This document shows positions 16,840-25,779 of a stretch of 64,000 bases of DNA, piece by piece (the stretch's first letter is position 1; each line of letters begins with the position of its first letter). The stretch spans positions 860,001-924,000 of the forward strand of contig NZ_CP058990.1 in the NCBI RefSeq assembly GCF_019021925.1, written 5' to 3'. The DNA is from Cellulophaga sp. HaHaR_3_176 (GTDB lineage: Bacteria; Bacteroidota; Bacteroidia; Flavobacteriales; Flavobacteriaceae). Under the pieces are notes generated by a model. That model did not search any database and had not been told where the DNA came from. It saw nothing but the letters and a program-made list of their open reading frames with translations. The translations under genes and the position numbers were made by a program.

Positions 16840-17553
16840 ATGATCAAAACGATAAAAGTCATTACGCTATTACTTATTACTTTCCAAATTCAATCTTGTG
16901 CTGGTCAATCTACTGTGGTAGAAGGATATTTAGAGACTGTGGTTACTAAGCCGATTGATTATTATTTATATTATCCAGAAGACTACGAAGTAAATAAAAA
17001 TAAAAAATACGGAATTCTCTTATTCTTGCATGGCTCAGGGAGTATACCAGGTAAAGGGCAAGAAAAAATGGCTCCACCAGATGCTTTAGTCGATGGTACG
17101 GAATACCCATTCCTTATACTGGTACCACAATTACAAGAGCCTACTAAAATGTGGAACACAGCAGCCGTAATGCAATTATTAGATACAGTGATAGCACAAC
17201 ATCGAATAGATGATAAAAAAATATATGTTTCAGGGCTGAGCCGAGGAGGAGCAGCAGCTTGGAATTTAGCAATAGAATATCCTGATAAATTTGCCGCATT
17301 AGCTGTAGTTTGTGGAATGGCACCAACACCTTATGCACATTGGATAGATAAAAGCTTACCTATAAAAGTTTTTCATGGAAAAAAAGATGCTATTATACCT
17401 TATACTGAATCAGAGGAAATGGTTAATAGGCTTAAATCTTTAGGTTATAACGTTTCTTTGACTAGTTATGAAAATTACGGACATGCTATTTGGGATGTAG
17501 TTTATAAAGAACCAAAGTTGTACGAATGGTTTAATAAGCAAAAAAAGATGTAA
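16840..17553 (+). CDS. Lipoprotein alpha/beta hydrolase (esterase/peptidase-like)
   Basis: From the chosen ATG the protein is 237 residues and begins with a lipoprotein signal (basic start, hydrophobic stretch, C20 in I-Q-S-C). An ATG 48 nt upstream lies in the terminator tail and would put extra residues before the signal. The hydrolase core shows the oxyanion motif F-L-H-G-S-G, nucleophile S134 in G-L-S-R-G-G, acid D183 in K-K-D-A and H215 in G-H-A-I-W. It belongs with predicted peptidases/phospholipase-carboxylesterases anchored in the envelope; the substrate is unknown. It stands 38 nt before the GMC oxidoreductase gene on the same strand, so it may act on an ester whose product the dehydrogenase oxidizes (inference). 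Confidence 0.85.
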   Translation: MIKTIKVITLLLITFQIQSCAGQSTVVEGYLETVVTKPIDYYLYYPEDYEVNKNKKYGILLFLHGSGSIPGKGQEKMAPPDALVDGTEYPFLILVPQLQEPTKMWNTAAVMQLLDTVIAQHRIDDKKIYVSGLSRGGAAAWNLAIEYPDKFAALAVVCGMAPTPYAHWIDKSLPIKVFHGKKDAIIPYTESEEMVNRLKSLGYNVSLTSYENYGHAIWDVVYKEPKLYEWFNKQKKM

Positions 17554-17591
17554 CTTAACTCCGCTAAATTAGCAACCAAAAGTATTATTTT

Positions 17592-19310
17592 ATGCAGATT
17601 ATAGAAAATTCAACCATTTACGATGTGATAATCGTAGGTTCAGGGGCTGGGGGAGGAATGGCGACTAAAATACTTGCAGAGGCAGGTTTGAAAGTAGCTG
17701 TAGTAGAAGCAGGGCCTTATTTTGATCCTGCAGCTCCAGAACAACAAACACAACTAAAATGGCCTTATGAGTCGCCTCGAAGAGGTGCAAACACAGTTAG
17801 GCCTTTTGGAGATTTTGATAGTGCTTATGGCGGATGGGATATTGATGGAGAACCTTATACGAATGAAGAAGGCTCTAATTTTAGATGGTTTCGATCAAGA
17901 ATGTTAGGTGGAAGAACTAATCATTGGGGAAGAATTTCATTACGCTTTGGACCTAATGATTTTAAGCGAAAAAGTATTGATGGATTAGGTGATAACTGGC
18001 CAATAGGGTATGAAGATGTAAAGCCTTATTATGATAAAGTAGATAAGTTGATAGGTGTATTTGGCTCAAATGAAGGGTTGCCTAATGATCCTGATGGATT
18101 TTTTCTTCCCCCTCCAAAACCAAGGTTACATGAATTGTTTTATATAAAAGGAGCTCGAAAGTCTAATATTCCTGTGTTTCCATCACGAATGTCTATGTTG
18201 ACTAAAAGAATAAATGATGAACGAGGTATTTGCTTTTATTGTGGGCAATGCTCTCGTGCGTGTTCGGTGTCTGCCGATTTTTCATCGGGGACTTGTTTAA
18301 TTTTTCCTGCTCAAAAAAATGGAGGAAGAGTAGATCTTTTTGTTAATGCAATGGTGCGGGAAATAACAACTAACGATGAAGGGAAGGCAACTGGAGTTTC
18401 ATATATTAATAAAGAAGATAGAAAAGAGTATAAATTAAAAGGAAAGATAGTGGTTCTTGCTGCGTCAGCATGTAGTTCTGCGCGTATTCTTTTGAATTCA
18501 AAAAGTAAACAACATCCTAACGGTTTAGGGAATGGTAATGATATTGTTGGTAGATATTTGCATGATTCAACAGGGGGAAGTAGATCTGCTTTTATACCTG
18601 ATTTAATGAATCGTAAAATGTATAATGAAGATGGTGTTGGAGGAATGCATGTTTATACACCTTGGTGGTTAGATAATAAAAATCTCGATTTTGCTAGAGG
18701 ATACCATATTGAAGTTTGGGGAGGAATGGGGATGCCTAGTTATGGTTTTGGATTCAATCACAATGATTTCAATAAATATTTCGGAATTAAAGTTGGTGGA
18801 TATGGTAATCCATTAAGAGATGAAGTTAAAAAATACTATGGCTCTACAGTTGGTTTTGGTGGTCGTGGAGAATCTATTCCTCAGAAAGATAATAAGTGTG
18901 AAATAGACCCTACTAAAGTGGATGAATTTGGAATTCCGGTACTAAAGTTTAAGTATCAATGGACGGATCATGAAATAAAACAAGTGGGACATATGCATAA
19001 TAGTTTTGAAGAAATTATTCATAATATGGGAGGTACAGTTTTAGGTGATAAGCCTACATTAGCTGAGAAAAACGGTATTTATGCACCAGGAGAAATTATA
19101 CATGAAGTAGGTACTACTAGAATGGGGAACGACCCGAAAACGTCTGTGGTGAATCAACATCAGCAATTACACGAGGTAGATAACGTATTTATTGTAGATG
19201 CAGGACCTTTTGTTTCTCAAGCAGATAAAAACCCAACGTGGACAATTTTAGCTTTATCATGGAGAACTTCAGATTATATTGTAGAACAGCTTAAAATGCA
19301 AAACATCTAA
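17592..19310 (+). CDS. GMC-family FAD dehydrogenase with Fe-S-like Cys motif
   Basis: The 572-residue flavoenzyme begins with the FAD-binding G16-x-G-x-x-G dinucleotide fold and ends with the GMC C-terminal active-site region (H-E-V-G-T and N547-P-T). It belongs with sugar/polyol dehydrogenases related to the gluconate 2-dehydrogenase large subunit. Residues 214-224 read C-x-x-C-x-x-C-x-x-x-C, which looks like an iron-sulfur ligand set; related bacterial FAD-glucose and fructose dehydrogenases carry a 3Fe-4S cluster in this subunit. There is no signal peptide. The next gene, 4 nt on, encodes the small subunit with a Tat-like signal, so the complex is probably exported folded. The electron acceptor is unknown, as no cytochrome gene is adjacent. 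Confidence 0.9.
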   Translation: MQIIENSTIYDVIIVGSGAGGGMATKILAEAGLKVAVVEAGPYFDPAAPEQQTQLKWPYESPRRGANTVRPFGDFDSAYGGWDIDGEPYTNEEGSNFRWFRSRMLGGRTNHWGRISLRFGPNDFKRKSIDGLGDNWPIGYEDVKPYYDKVDKLIGVFGSNEGLPNDPDGFFLPPPKPRLHELFYIKGARKSNIPVFPSRMSMLTKRINDERGICFYCGQCSRACSVSADFSSGTCLIFPAQKNGGRVDLFVNAMVREITTNDEGKATGVSYINKEDRKEYKLKGKIVVLAASACSSARILLNSKSKQHPNGLGNGNDIVGRYLHDSTGGSRSAFIPDLMNRKMYNEDGVGGMHVYTPWWLDNKNLDFARGYHIEVWGGMGMPSYGFGFNHNDFNKYFGIKVGGYGNPLRDEVKKYYGSTVGFGGRGESIPQKDNKCEIDPTKVDEFGIPVLKFKYQWTDHEIKQVGHMHNSFEEIIHNMGGTVLGDKPTLAEKNGIYAPGEIIHEVGTTRMGNDPKTSVVNQHQQLHEVDNVFIVDAGPFVSQADKNPTWTILALSWRTSDYIVEQLKMQNI

Positions 19311-19314
19311 AAAA

Positions 19315-20031
19315 ATGGATAGAAGAAAAAGTATAAAATCGATTATTTTAGGTGGAGTAGCAGGTGGTTTAGCACTTAATGGCTGTAAGCCTGAAAATGT
19401 AGAGCCAACAGGTGAAAATATTGCTTTGGCTGCAGAAAAACATTTTGGTAGAACCCCAGAGGAAAAAGAATTGATAGCAAAACTTAATGCAGATCAGTTT
19501 TTAAATTCACATGAAATGTCAACACTTAATGTTTTGGTAGCTATAATTCTTCCTGCTAATGAAAGTTATGGTAGTGCTCTAGATGCAGAAGTGCCTGATT
19601 TTATTGAGTTTATGACTAAGGATTATCCTAAATTTCAAATGCCTATTCGAGGTGGCTTAATGTGGTTAGATCATAAGAGTAATACAGACTTTGGAGTCGA
19701 GTTTATTGCAAGTACAGCTGAACAACAAAAAGTGATATTAGACACTATTGCCTACCCAAATATTGAAATTCCTGAAAATGAAAGGCCCCTAGAGGTTCAA
19801 TTTTTCTCATTAATTCGCAATTTAACATTAACCGGTTATTATACCTCAAAAATGGGAATTGAAGATTTGGGATATGTGGGTAATTCACCTAATGTTTGGG
19901 ATGGTGTACCTGATGATGTTTTAAAACAGCATGGAGTAGCTTATGAAGAAGAATGGCTTGCAAAATGTGTAGATCAGAGCAAACGAAATACGAAAGCAGA
20001 GTGGGATGAAAAAGGGAATTTACTGACTTAA
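19315..20031 (+). CDS. Gluconate 2-dehydrogenase subunit 3 family protein (Tat/lipoprotein)
   Basis: The 238-residue protein is the small partner of GMC dehydrogenases. Its N-terminus has a twin arginine (D-R-R-K-S-I) before a glycine-rich hydrophobic stretch ending in L-N-G-C24, so it looks both Tat-dependent and lipidated. The body matches the subunit 3 family, with a conserved acidic/aromatic helical domain (about 60-200). In known systems this subunit carries the FAD subunit across the membrane and helps it fold. It lies 4 nt after the GMC gene. It is the last clear gene of the unit; 166 nt without features follow. Confidence 0.88.
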   Translation: MDRRKSIKSIILGGVAGGLALNGCKPENVEPTGENIALAAEKHFGRTPEEKELIAKLNADQFLNSHEMSTLNVLVAIILPANESYGSALDAEVPDFIEFMTKDYPKFQMPIRGGLMWLDHKSNTDFGVEFIASTAEQQKVILDTIAYPNIEIPENERPLEVQFFSLIRNLTLTGYYTSKMGIEDLGYVGNSPNVWDGVPDDVLKQHGVAYEEEWLAKCVDQSKRNTKAEWDEKGNLLT

Positions 20032-20215
20032 TAGTATTTCATTAAGACTAAATTATTTTTCTCTATTTAAATAGAAACTATGCTTTAATGCTTTTGTAAA
20101 TAAATAGAAGGAACATTTGAGGATTCATAAGTTAAATAGATTTAGACTTTAAAATAAAAGATTTTTAAAATCTTTCTAGTAATTTGCACTCAATTTTTTG
20201 AATCAATTTTTAAAT

Positions 20216-20947
20216 ATGCAAGTGGTAAAAGTTATATGCTTTATAGGGGGGTTATTGTTCTTTGTTTCGTGTAAAAATGAACCTAAAAAAGTGTTGCAAA
20301 GTACCGATGAGATAACGGTAAAAGTAAAAGATACAATAAAGAGTTTAGATGTAATTAAGCCAAATAAGCCAGTTTTAAAGAGTTTAACAAGTCTAGCTGA
20401 TACAACTTTTATCCGCTTAGCTGATTTTAGTGATGATTTTGCTTACGATTTACGATATGCTACAACCAACAATTTTTTAAAAGCACAAGTGTACGATTGT
20501 GCGGAGTGCTATACGCGAGTAAAAACAGCAAAAGGATTATTAAAAGCTAATGCTGAATTTATGGAGAAAGGGTATAAAATCAAATTTTTTGATTGCTACA
20601 GGCCTAATTCTGTTCAATATAAAATGTGGAAGATTGTACCAAATCCACAATATGTAGCAAACCCTGTAAAAGGCTCAATCCATAATAAGGGAGGCGCTGT
20701 AGATATAACACTAGTAACACTTGAAGGAGAAGAATTAGATATGGGGACTGATTTTGATTTTTTTGGGAAAAAAGCATACCATGATAATCTTGATTTACCT
20801 CAAGAAATTTTAGAGAATAGAAAAGTGTTGAAAGAAGTAATGGAGTCTTATGGCTTTTGGTCTATAAGAACTGAGTGGTGGCATTATAACTTATCAGCGG
20901 GTAGTAATGCTAAGATTGCTAATTTTAAGTGGGATTGTAAAGATTAA
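20216..20947 (+). CDS. D-Ala-D-Ala dipeptidase lipoprotein (VanX/DdpX-like, M15D)
   Basis: The 243-residue protein starts at an ATG that gives a clean lipoprotein signal (C19 in F-V-S-C); a TTG 18 nt upstream is the alternative. The peptidase domain has the VanX zinc and catalytic residues: R129 in C-Y-R-P, H156 and D163 in the S-x-H-x-x-G-x-A-x-D motif, and E220-x-x-H223. Such enzymes cleave D-Ala-D-Ala in the envelope for peptidoglycan turnover or recycling. There is no vanHA-type neighbour, so glycopeptide resistance is unlikely. It ends head to head with the methyltransferase gene; the two stop codons abut. Confidence 0.92.
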   Translation: MQVVKVICFIGGLLFFVSCKNEPKKVLQSTDEITVKVKDTIKSLDVIKPNKPVLKSLTSLADTTFIRLADFSDDFAYDLRYATTNNFLKAQVYDCAECYTRVKTAKGLLKANAEFMEKGYKIKFFDCYRPNSVQYKMWKIVPNPQYVANPVKGSIHNKGGAVDITLVTLEGEELDMGTDFDFFGKKAYHDNLDLPQEILENRKVLKEVMESYGFWSIRTEWWHYNLSAGSNAKIANFKWDCKD

Positions 20948-22126
20948 TTAAGCTTTACGGCAGTTAATTACAACCAGCTTATCCTCTAAATTAGTGGTGA
21001 AAAACAGGTATATATCTCCGCCATCTTTAATCTTATATTTTTTACGAATAATAGCTACAGAATCAGGAAAGTTTCTGGTAGTAATATTTGCTTTTTGTAT
21101 CCGTAATTTTTGAAGCTCTTTTTTGTTGTAAGAAGTTACGGTTTCTATTTTAAAACACCTTCCCGGAAATTCAATTAAAACATCAGAGGTGTATAAATGA
21201 CTATGATTGTGTAGTTTTTTTAAGTTAAAATGGCTTCCAAGGCTTTTAAATGCTCCAGATTTTAAAATAGCACTATTAGGCTCGTAAATATAAGAAAGAG
21301 GCTCAGAGAACTCTGAAACAGCTTCTCTTTCATCGTTGAGGTTAAAATTATAAGCTTCATTGGTTGTTTTTGTCAAGTTTATGGTCTTGATTGAAATGTT
21401 GCCTTGATAATTTTTTTCTAAAATCCACAGTAATTCTTTAACGTCATTCTGTAATGCAACTACATGAATTTCTTTTACAAATTGAAATTCATTTACACCT
21501 ATTGAGAAATCTAAAAGGGGTGAGGTCTTGATCAAGATATTAGAAGACCTTGAAAAAAGTAAGTCTAAATTATTAGGAACGTTTGGTAAACAATCAGACA
21601 TGAAAAACACCTTTTCTTTGGCGTCATTTCGTCTAGAAGGATCAATAAAAATCCAATCGAAATTTAAGTCATTTTGTTGTAGAAATTCTAGCCCATTTTG
21701 AGCAATTATTTTTATGTTTTTTTTACCTAAAACTTCAAAATTATAAGCTGCTATTTCTGATACTTTTTGATCAATTTCTGTATGGTAAATTTGAGTGAAA
21801 TTTTGACTAAAAAAATAGCAGTCAATACCTAATCCTCCAGTAAGATCAATTAGTGAGTTTCCGCCTATTAAATTAGCCTTATATTGTGCTGTAGGTTCTG
21901 ATGAGGTTTGCTCAATATTTAACTTGTTAGGGTAATATATAAATGGTGTATTAAACCAAGTAGGGAGTTTGTCTTTACATTTTTTTTTAGCTTCTAGTTG
22001 TTCTACTAGCTCTTTTTGAGAAACTCCTTCGAAAAGTTGTTTTTTTAACAATACTGACATCATGTCAGTATTCCATTTTTTTTCTATAAATTCTTGAACA
22101 CCAGTTTTTAATATATATTTATTCAA
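20948..22126 (-). CDS. Class I SAM methyltransferase with C-terminal THUMP-like domain
   Basis: The 392-residue protein has an N-terminal helical region, a Rossmann methyltransferase with SAM motif D94-L-T-G-G-L-G and an I-D-P-S-R-R motif at 161-166, and a C-terminal (about 300-392) THUMP-like domain typical of a Bacteroidota family. DPSRR at the motif IV position resembles nucleic-acid base methyltransferases, so an RNA substrate is likely. The exact target is not known to me. It is followed in the transcript by nothing on this strand, and the exporter gene lies 7 nt upstream, so it is probably the last gene of a three-gene unit with that exporter and DUF4159. Confidence 0.85.
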   Translation of the reverse strand: MNKYILKTGVQEFIEKKWNTDMMSVLLKKQLFEGVSQKELVEQLEAKKKCKDKLPTWFNTPFIYYPNKLNIEQTSSEPTAQYKANLIGGNSLIDLTGGLGIDCYFFSQNFTQIYHTEIDQKVSEIAAYNFEVLGKKNIKIIAQNGLEFLQQNDLNFDWIFIDPSRRNDAKEKVFFMSDCLPNVPNNLDLLFSRSSNILIKTSPLLDFSIGVNEFQFVKEIHVVALQNDVKELLWILEKNYQGNISIKTINLTKTTNEAYNFNLNDEREAVSEFSEPLSYIYEPNSAILKSGAFKSLGSHFNLKKLHNHSHLYTSDVLIEFPGRCFKIETVTSYNKKELQKLRIQKANITTRNFPDSVAIIRKKYKIKDGGDIYLFFTTNLEDKLVVINCRKA

Positions 22127-22133
22127 AGTAAAA

Positions 22134-23234
22134 CTATATATTTTTAGTTAGTGATTTTACTAGTTTGTTTTCAGATAAAAACTCCTTTAAAATAACTTTT
22201 ATCGCAGTGTAACCAGGTACGGCAACAATCATTCCTACGATTCCGAAAAGTAAACCCGCAATAATAATAATTAAGAAAATCTCTAACGGATGAGACTTTA
22301 CGCTGTTAGAAAAAATTAAAGGTTGAGAGAAAAAATTATCTACCAATTGACCTATCGCTAAACCTATAAAAACATACCCTGTTTTAGCTAAAATAATACT
22401 GCTGAAATCGGCCCCTAAATTAGTGGTCATTGTTAGTACAATCATAAGCACTCCGCCAATGATTGGACCGATGTATGGAATGACATTAAAAAGGGCGCAT
22501 AAAAAAGCGATTACAATGGCATTTTCTATGCCCACAATAAAGAGCGTAATTGTGTAAATTACAAACAAAATAAAGAGTTGTAAAAGTAGTCCGACAAAGT
22601 ATCTAGAAAGTAGGTTGTTAATCTTTTCAATCGAGTTAGACATTCTACTTTCTTTTCCGTTTGGAACGAACATAATAATTCCGTTTTGAAATAACATGCT
22701 GTCTTTTAAAAAGAAAAATGAAATGAATAAAACAGAAAATAAACCAATGCTTGCCGTACTCAAAACTCCTAAAAATGAATTTAAAAAATTAGGAATAAAA
22801 CCAACATCTAATCCTTTCAAAATATTTTTTTCTAATTCAGATTCTTTAAGCAATTCATTGACCATATTTGGAGAAGAACTAAAGTATTGAGTAACCTCTA
22901 AATAAAGCGTATTTAAGTTATCTTGTAATTTGTTAATATCAAGTAAAGAAAGGTTTTTACCTTGTTCAGTTAAAAGAGGAATAAATAAAGCTATTATGCC
23001 TGCAAATATACCTACCATAAGCAGCATTGTTATAATTACAGAAACTGTATTGGGTAATTTTAGTTTCTTTCTTAAAAAACGAACAATAGGTCTTCCTATT
23101 AATGCAATTACTGCAGCAATGCACAGGTAAGCTAAAACTGACTGAATTTTGTACAAGAAGAATAATGTTAGCGCAATTGCTGCGATAACGCCAAGGGCTC
23201 TTAAAATGCCGTTAGCAATGGTTTTAGAGGTCAT
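22134..23234 (-). CDS. AI-2E family (PerM/TqsA-like) membrane transporter
   Basis: The 366-residue membrane protein has the AI-2E family layout: paired N-terminal helices, a third helix, a long soluble segment (about 85-150) and a C-terminal block of helices with a conserved P-Y-I-G-P-I-I-G-G motif. Members export small signals or act as Na+/H+ antiporters; the substrate here is unknown. It starts 5 nt after the DUF4159 gene and lies just upstream of the methyltransferase gene, so all three are probably co-transcribed. Confidence 0.9.
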   Translation of the reverse strand: MTSKTIANGILRALGVIAAIALTLFFLYKIQSVLAYLCIAAVIALIGRPIVRFLRKKLKLPNTVSVIITMLLMVGIFAGIIALFIPLLTEQGKNLSLLDINKLQDNLNTLYLEVTQYFSSSPNMVNELLKESELEKNILKGLDVGFIPNFLNSFLGVLSTASIGLFSVLFISFFFLKDSMLFQNGIIMFVPNGKESRMSNSIEKINNLLSRYFVGLLLQLFILFVIYTITLFIVGIENAIVIAFLCALFNVIPYIGPIIGGVLMIVLTMTTNLGADFSSIILAKTGYVFIGLAIGQLVDNFFSQPLIFSNSVKSHPLEIFLIIIIAGLLFGIVGMIVAVPGYTAIKVILKEFLSENKLVKSLTKNI

Positions 23235-23239
23235 TTAGT

Positions 23240-23881
23240 TTAGTTTTTAAAAACATATTGTATAATGTTTGCACCCATTTGCAGTGCTTTATTACGAATA
23301 TCTTGTGAATCGTTATGAACTTCAGGGTCTTCCCAGCCATCACCTAAATCACTTTCATACGTAAAAAGTAGTACGAGTCTGTTTTTATGGTATATACCAA
23401 ATGCTTGTGGTCTTTTGCCATCGTGTTCGTGAATTTTTGGTAAGCCCTCAGGAAAATTATAGGTTTGATTGAAAATAGGATTATCTGCTGCAAGCTCTGT
23501 TAGCTCTTTGTTTGGAAACATTTTTGTAAGTTCTTTTTTTAAATACGGCTCCATTCCATAATTATCATCAATATGTAAAAAGCCACCGCTCAATAAATAT
23601 GTTTTTAAATTTTCAGTATCTTCTTCAGAAAAAAAAACATTACCGTGTCCTGTCATGTGTAAAAAAGGATATTGAAAAATTTCTGGACTATTTATTTCAA
23701 CAGTTTCAACTTTAGGATTAAGTTTTGTGTCTATTTCTGCGTTGCAAAATTTAATTAAGTTTGGTAGTGCAGTGGGGTTTGAATACCAATCTCCGCCACC
23801 ATTGTATTTTAAAATGGCAATATCTTGAGCATTTGTTGTTAAAATACTGGTAAAAATCAATAAAGCAGTAAGTACTTTCAT
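23240..23881 (-). CDS. Exported DUF4159 protein
   Basis: The 213-residue protein has a cleavable signal peptide ending T-N-A-Q. The body matches DUF4159, with the conserved Y-N-G-G-G-D-W-Y, M-T-G-H-G, L-x-x-G-G-F-L-H-I-D-D-N-Y and Y-E-S-D-L-G-D-G motifs. The fold resembles glutamine-amidotransferase-like domains, but no function is established. It heads the three-gene minus-strand unit and is divergent from the DUF1223 gene, with only 40 nt between them. Confidence 0.88.
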   Translation of the reverse strand: MKVLTALLIFTSILTTNAQDIAILKYNGGGDWYSNPTALPNLIKFCNAEIDTKLNPKVETVEINSPEIFQYPFLHMTGHGNVFFSEEDTENLKTYLLSGGFLHIDDNYGMEPYLKKELTKMFPNKELTELAADNPIFNQTYNFPEGLPKIHEHDGKRPQAFGIYHKNRLVLLFTYESDLGDGWEDPEVHNDSQDIRNKALQMGANIIQYVFKN

Positions 23882-23921
23882 GTAAAATCGACTTTCTCTA
23901 TAGTTTCAAATTTAAAATATT

Positions 23922-24701
23922 ATGAAGAATAAAGGGATAATTTTTGCATTACTTTTAATAAGCTTACTAATCATGTCATTTAAATTTGATTCTTATTCAA
24001 GTAAAAAAGGAGCTCGTACATTAAATTCAGAAGAAAATAAAGGAGTGGTGGTGTTAGAATTGTACACCTCGCAAGGTTGCTCTAGCTGTCCATCAGCAGA
24101 TGCTTTATTAGAGAAGGTTAAAAAACAATATAGCAAAGAAGTTATTCCGTTATCATATCATGTCGATTATTGGAACTATATAGGGTGGAAAGACCCATTT
24201 AGTAAAGCAGTATACACTGAAAAGCAAACAGCTTACAACTACAAATTTAAAAATAGAAGCAATTACACGCCACAAGTTGTAGTGAATGGAGCAACACATT
24301 TTGTTGGTTCTAATTCATCAGAGATGTATTCGAATATAAATACATTTAAAAGTAAAAAAATAGATAATGATGTGACATTTTCAAATGTAAAGGTAAGTTC
24401 TGGCTTTGTTAAGTTTAATTATGAAATTAAGGGAGATTTATCATTAAAAAAAATGCGAGTAGTTTTGGTTTTAGATAAAAGAAGTACAGAAGTAAAACGT
24501 GGAGAAAATAGAAACAGAACTTTAATAAATAGTAATATTGTAGTTGCTGAAAAGTATATAAAACCAAATGCAAAGGGTGGTGAAACTATTCAGATACCTA
24601 GCATTGTAAATGCAAATGAAAAAATTTCAATATTGTTGATTGTTGAAAATGATAATTTTGATATTACTGGAGCTACAAAAGCAAGTTTGGTAAAGGAATA
24701 G
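23922..24701 (+). CDS. Exported DUF1223 thioredoxin-like protein
   Basis: The 259-residue protein has an N-terminal hydrophobic helix that acts as signal or anchor. It continues with the DUF1223 motif E-L-Y-T-S-Q-G-C53-S-S-C56-P-S-A-D, a thioredoxin-like CxxC, followed by Y-H-V-D-Y-W-N-Y-x-G-W-K-D-P and Y-T-P-Q-V-V-V-N-G. A periplasmic redox function is likely but unproven for the family. The C-terminal third is beta-rich. It is a single gene, divergent from DUF4159 and convergent with rsmE 11 nt downstream. Confidence 0.88.
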   Translation: MKNKGIIFALLLISLLIMSFKFDSYSSKKGARTLNSEENKGVVVLELYTSQGCSSCPSADALLEKVKKQYSKEVIPLSYHVDYWNYIGWKDPFSKAVYTEKQTAYNYKFKNRSNYTPQVVVNGATHFVGSNSSEMYSNINTFKSKKIDNDVTFSNVKVSSGFVKFNYEIKGDLSLKKMRVVLVLDKRSTEVKRGENRNRTLINSNIVVAEKYIKPNAKGGETIQIPSIVNANEKISILLIVENDNFDITGATKASLVKE

Positions 24702-24712
24702 TTGTTTTTTTT

Positions 24713-25429
24713 TTAGTTTATAAATTTCATTGTAGCACAAGCAAAAATAGCTGCAGTTTCAGTTCTTAATCTGTTTTCTCCTAAAGAAACAGGTTCGTAA
24801 CCTGTTTTTAGCGCAGTCTTTATTTCTGAATTGCTAAAATCACCTTCAGGACCAATAAGTATTATAGCATTTTTAGTAGGTGTTAAACGTTCTTTTAAAT
24901 CAACTTTTTTTGTTTCTTCGCAGTGAGCTATATAAAATTGATCTTTTTTATTTGTAATTGGTGAATTTTTTTCAATAAAAGCCTTTGCAGTAATAGGGTC
25001 GTTTAAAACAGGTAAATGAAATTGTAATGATTGTTTCATTGCTGATTGCAATACTTTTTGCATTCGTTCTAACTTTATAACTTTTCGCTCAGAATGATCG
25101 CAAATAATTGGTGTGATTTCAGAAACACCAATTTCTGTGGCTTTTTCTAAAAACCACTCAAAACGATCGTTCATTTTAGTTGGAGCTACTGCTAAATGCA
25201 GGCAAGGTTCGCTTTTTTGATAATATGTGCTTTTTATAATTGTTGCAGCACATTTTCTAATATCTGTAGCCATAATTGTAGCTTCAAAAAGAAAACCTTT
25301 TCCATTTGTGATATGTAGCGTGTCTCCTTCTTTTTTACGAAGTACTTTTACAATATGTCTGCTTTCATCAGCAGGAAATGTAAACTGTGGAGTATCCTCA
25401 TTAATATCAGGACTAAAAAAAAGCTGCAT
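24713..25429 (-). CDS. rsmE: 16S rRNA (uracil(1498)-N3)-methyltransferase RsmE
   Basis: The 238-residue SPOUT-class enzyme methylates U1498 of 16S rRNA. It has an N-terminal PUA-like domain (about 1-70) and the knot domain with G-P-E-G-D-F-S and L-G-x-N-R-L-R-T-E-T-A, the SAM-binding loops of this family. The length is normal. The TfoX-like gene ends 1 nt upstream and tsaD follows further upstream, so the order tsaD, tfoX-like, rsmE is one transcript devoted partly to RNA modification. Confidence 0.95.
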   Translation of the reverse strand: MQLFFSPDINEDTPQFTFPADESRHIVKVLRKKEGDTLHITNGKGFLFEATIMATDIRKCAATIIKSTYYQKSEPCLHLAVAPTKMNDRFEWFLEKATEIGVSEITPIICDHSERKVIKLERMQKVLQSAMKQSLQFHLPVLNDPITAKAFIEKNSPITNKKDQFYIAHCEETKKVDLKERLTPTKNAIILIGPEGDFSNSEIKTALKTGYEPVSLGENRLRTETAAIFACATMKFIN

Positions 25430-25430
25430 A

Positions 25431-25772
25431 TTATTTTAATTTGTTTTGGGCGTGTGCTACGCCTAATTCTACCCAATGTTGTAATTCTTCTTCTGTTTTA
25501 AAACCATTAAGGTTTACGTAAATAAACTCTTTTATTGGTTTTTTTGTAAAGTCCATAGGTCTTACGTGAGAGTTTTTCATAATGACTTCCATCTGGTCGC
25601 CTAAAACCCGAACCATTAAATCATTTTTCATGATTCCAATAGTCATTTTACCTTTATATAAAAATACAAGTCCGCCAAACATTTTCTTCTGTGTAATTTC
25701 ATTTGAAATCTCTTTTGGAAAATAATAAAAGGAAGATTCAATTCTTTTTGCTAAACGGTCATTGTAAGCCAT
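25431..25772 (-). CDS. TfoX N-terminal domain (TfoX/Sxy-like) protein
   Basis: The 113-residue protein matches the TfoX_N domain: K-x-M-F-G-G-x-x-F near residue 31, a K-x-x-I-G-I strand, M-V-R-V, and a G-F-K-T-E-E-E-L-x-x-W C-terminal helix. It lacks the TfoX_C half, so a role in competence like Sxy/TfoX of gammaproteobacteria cannot be assumed. It sits between tsaD (7 nt upstream) and rsmE, in one operon. Function unknown. Confidence 0.88.
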   Translation of the reverse strand: MAYNDRLAKRIESSFYYFPKEISNEITQKKMFGGLVFLYKGKMTIGIMKNDLMVRVLGDQMEVIMKNSHVRPMDFTKKPIKEFIYVNLNGFKTEEELQHWVELGVAHAQNKLK

Positions 25773-25779
25773 TATTTTT

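Noticed and set aside
20216..20947. VanX-like gene as part of a glycopeptide resistance cluster
   Set aside because: There are no vanH, vanA or vanRS neighbours, and Gram-negative Bacteroidota use such enzymes in wall turnover.
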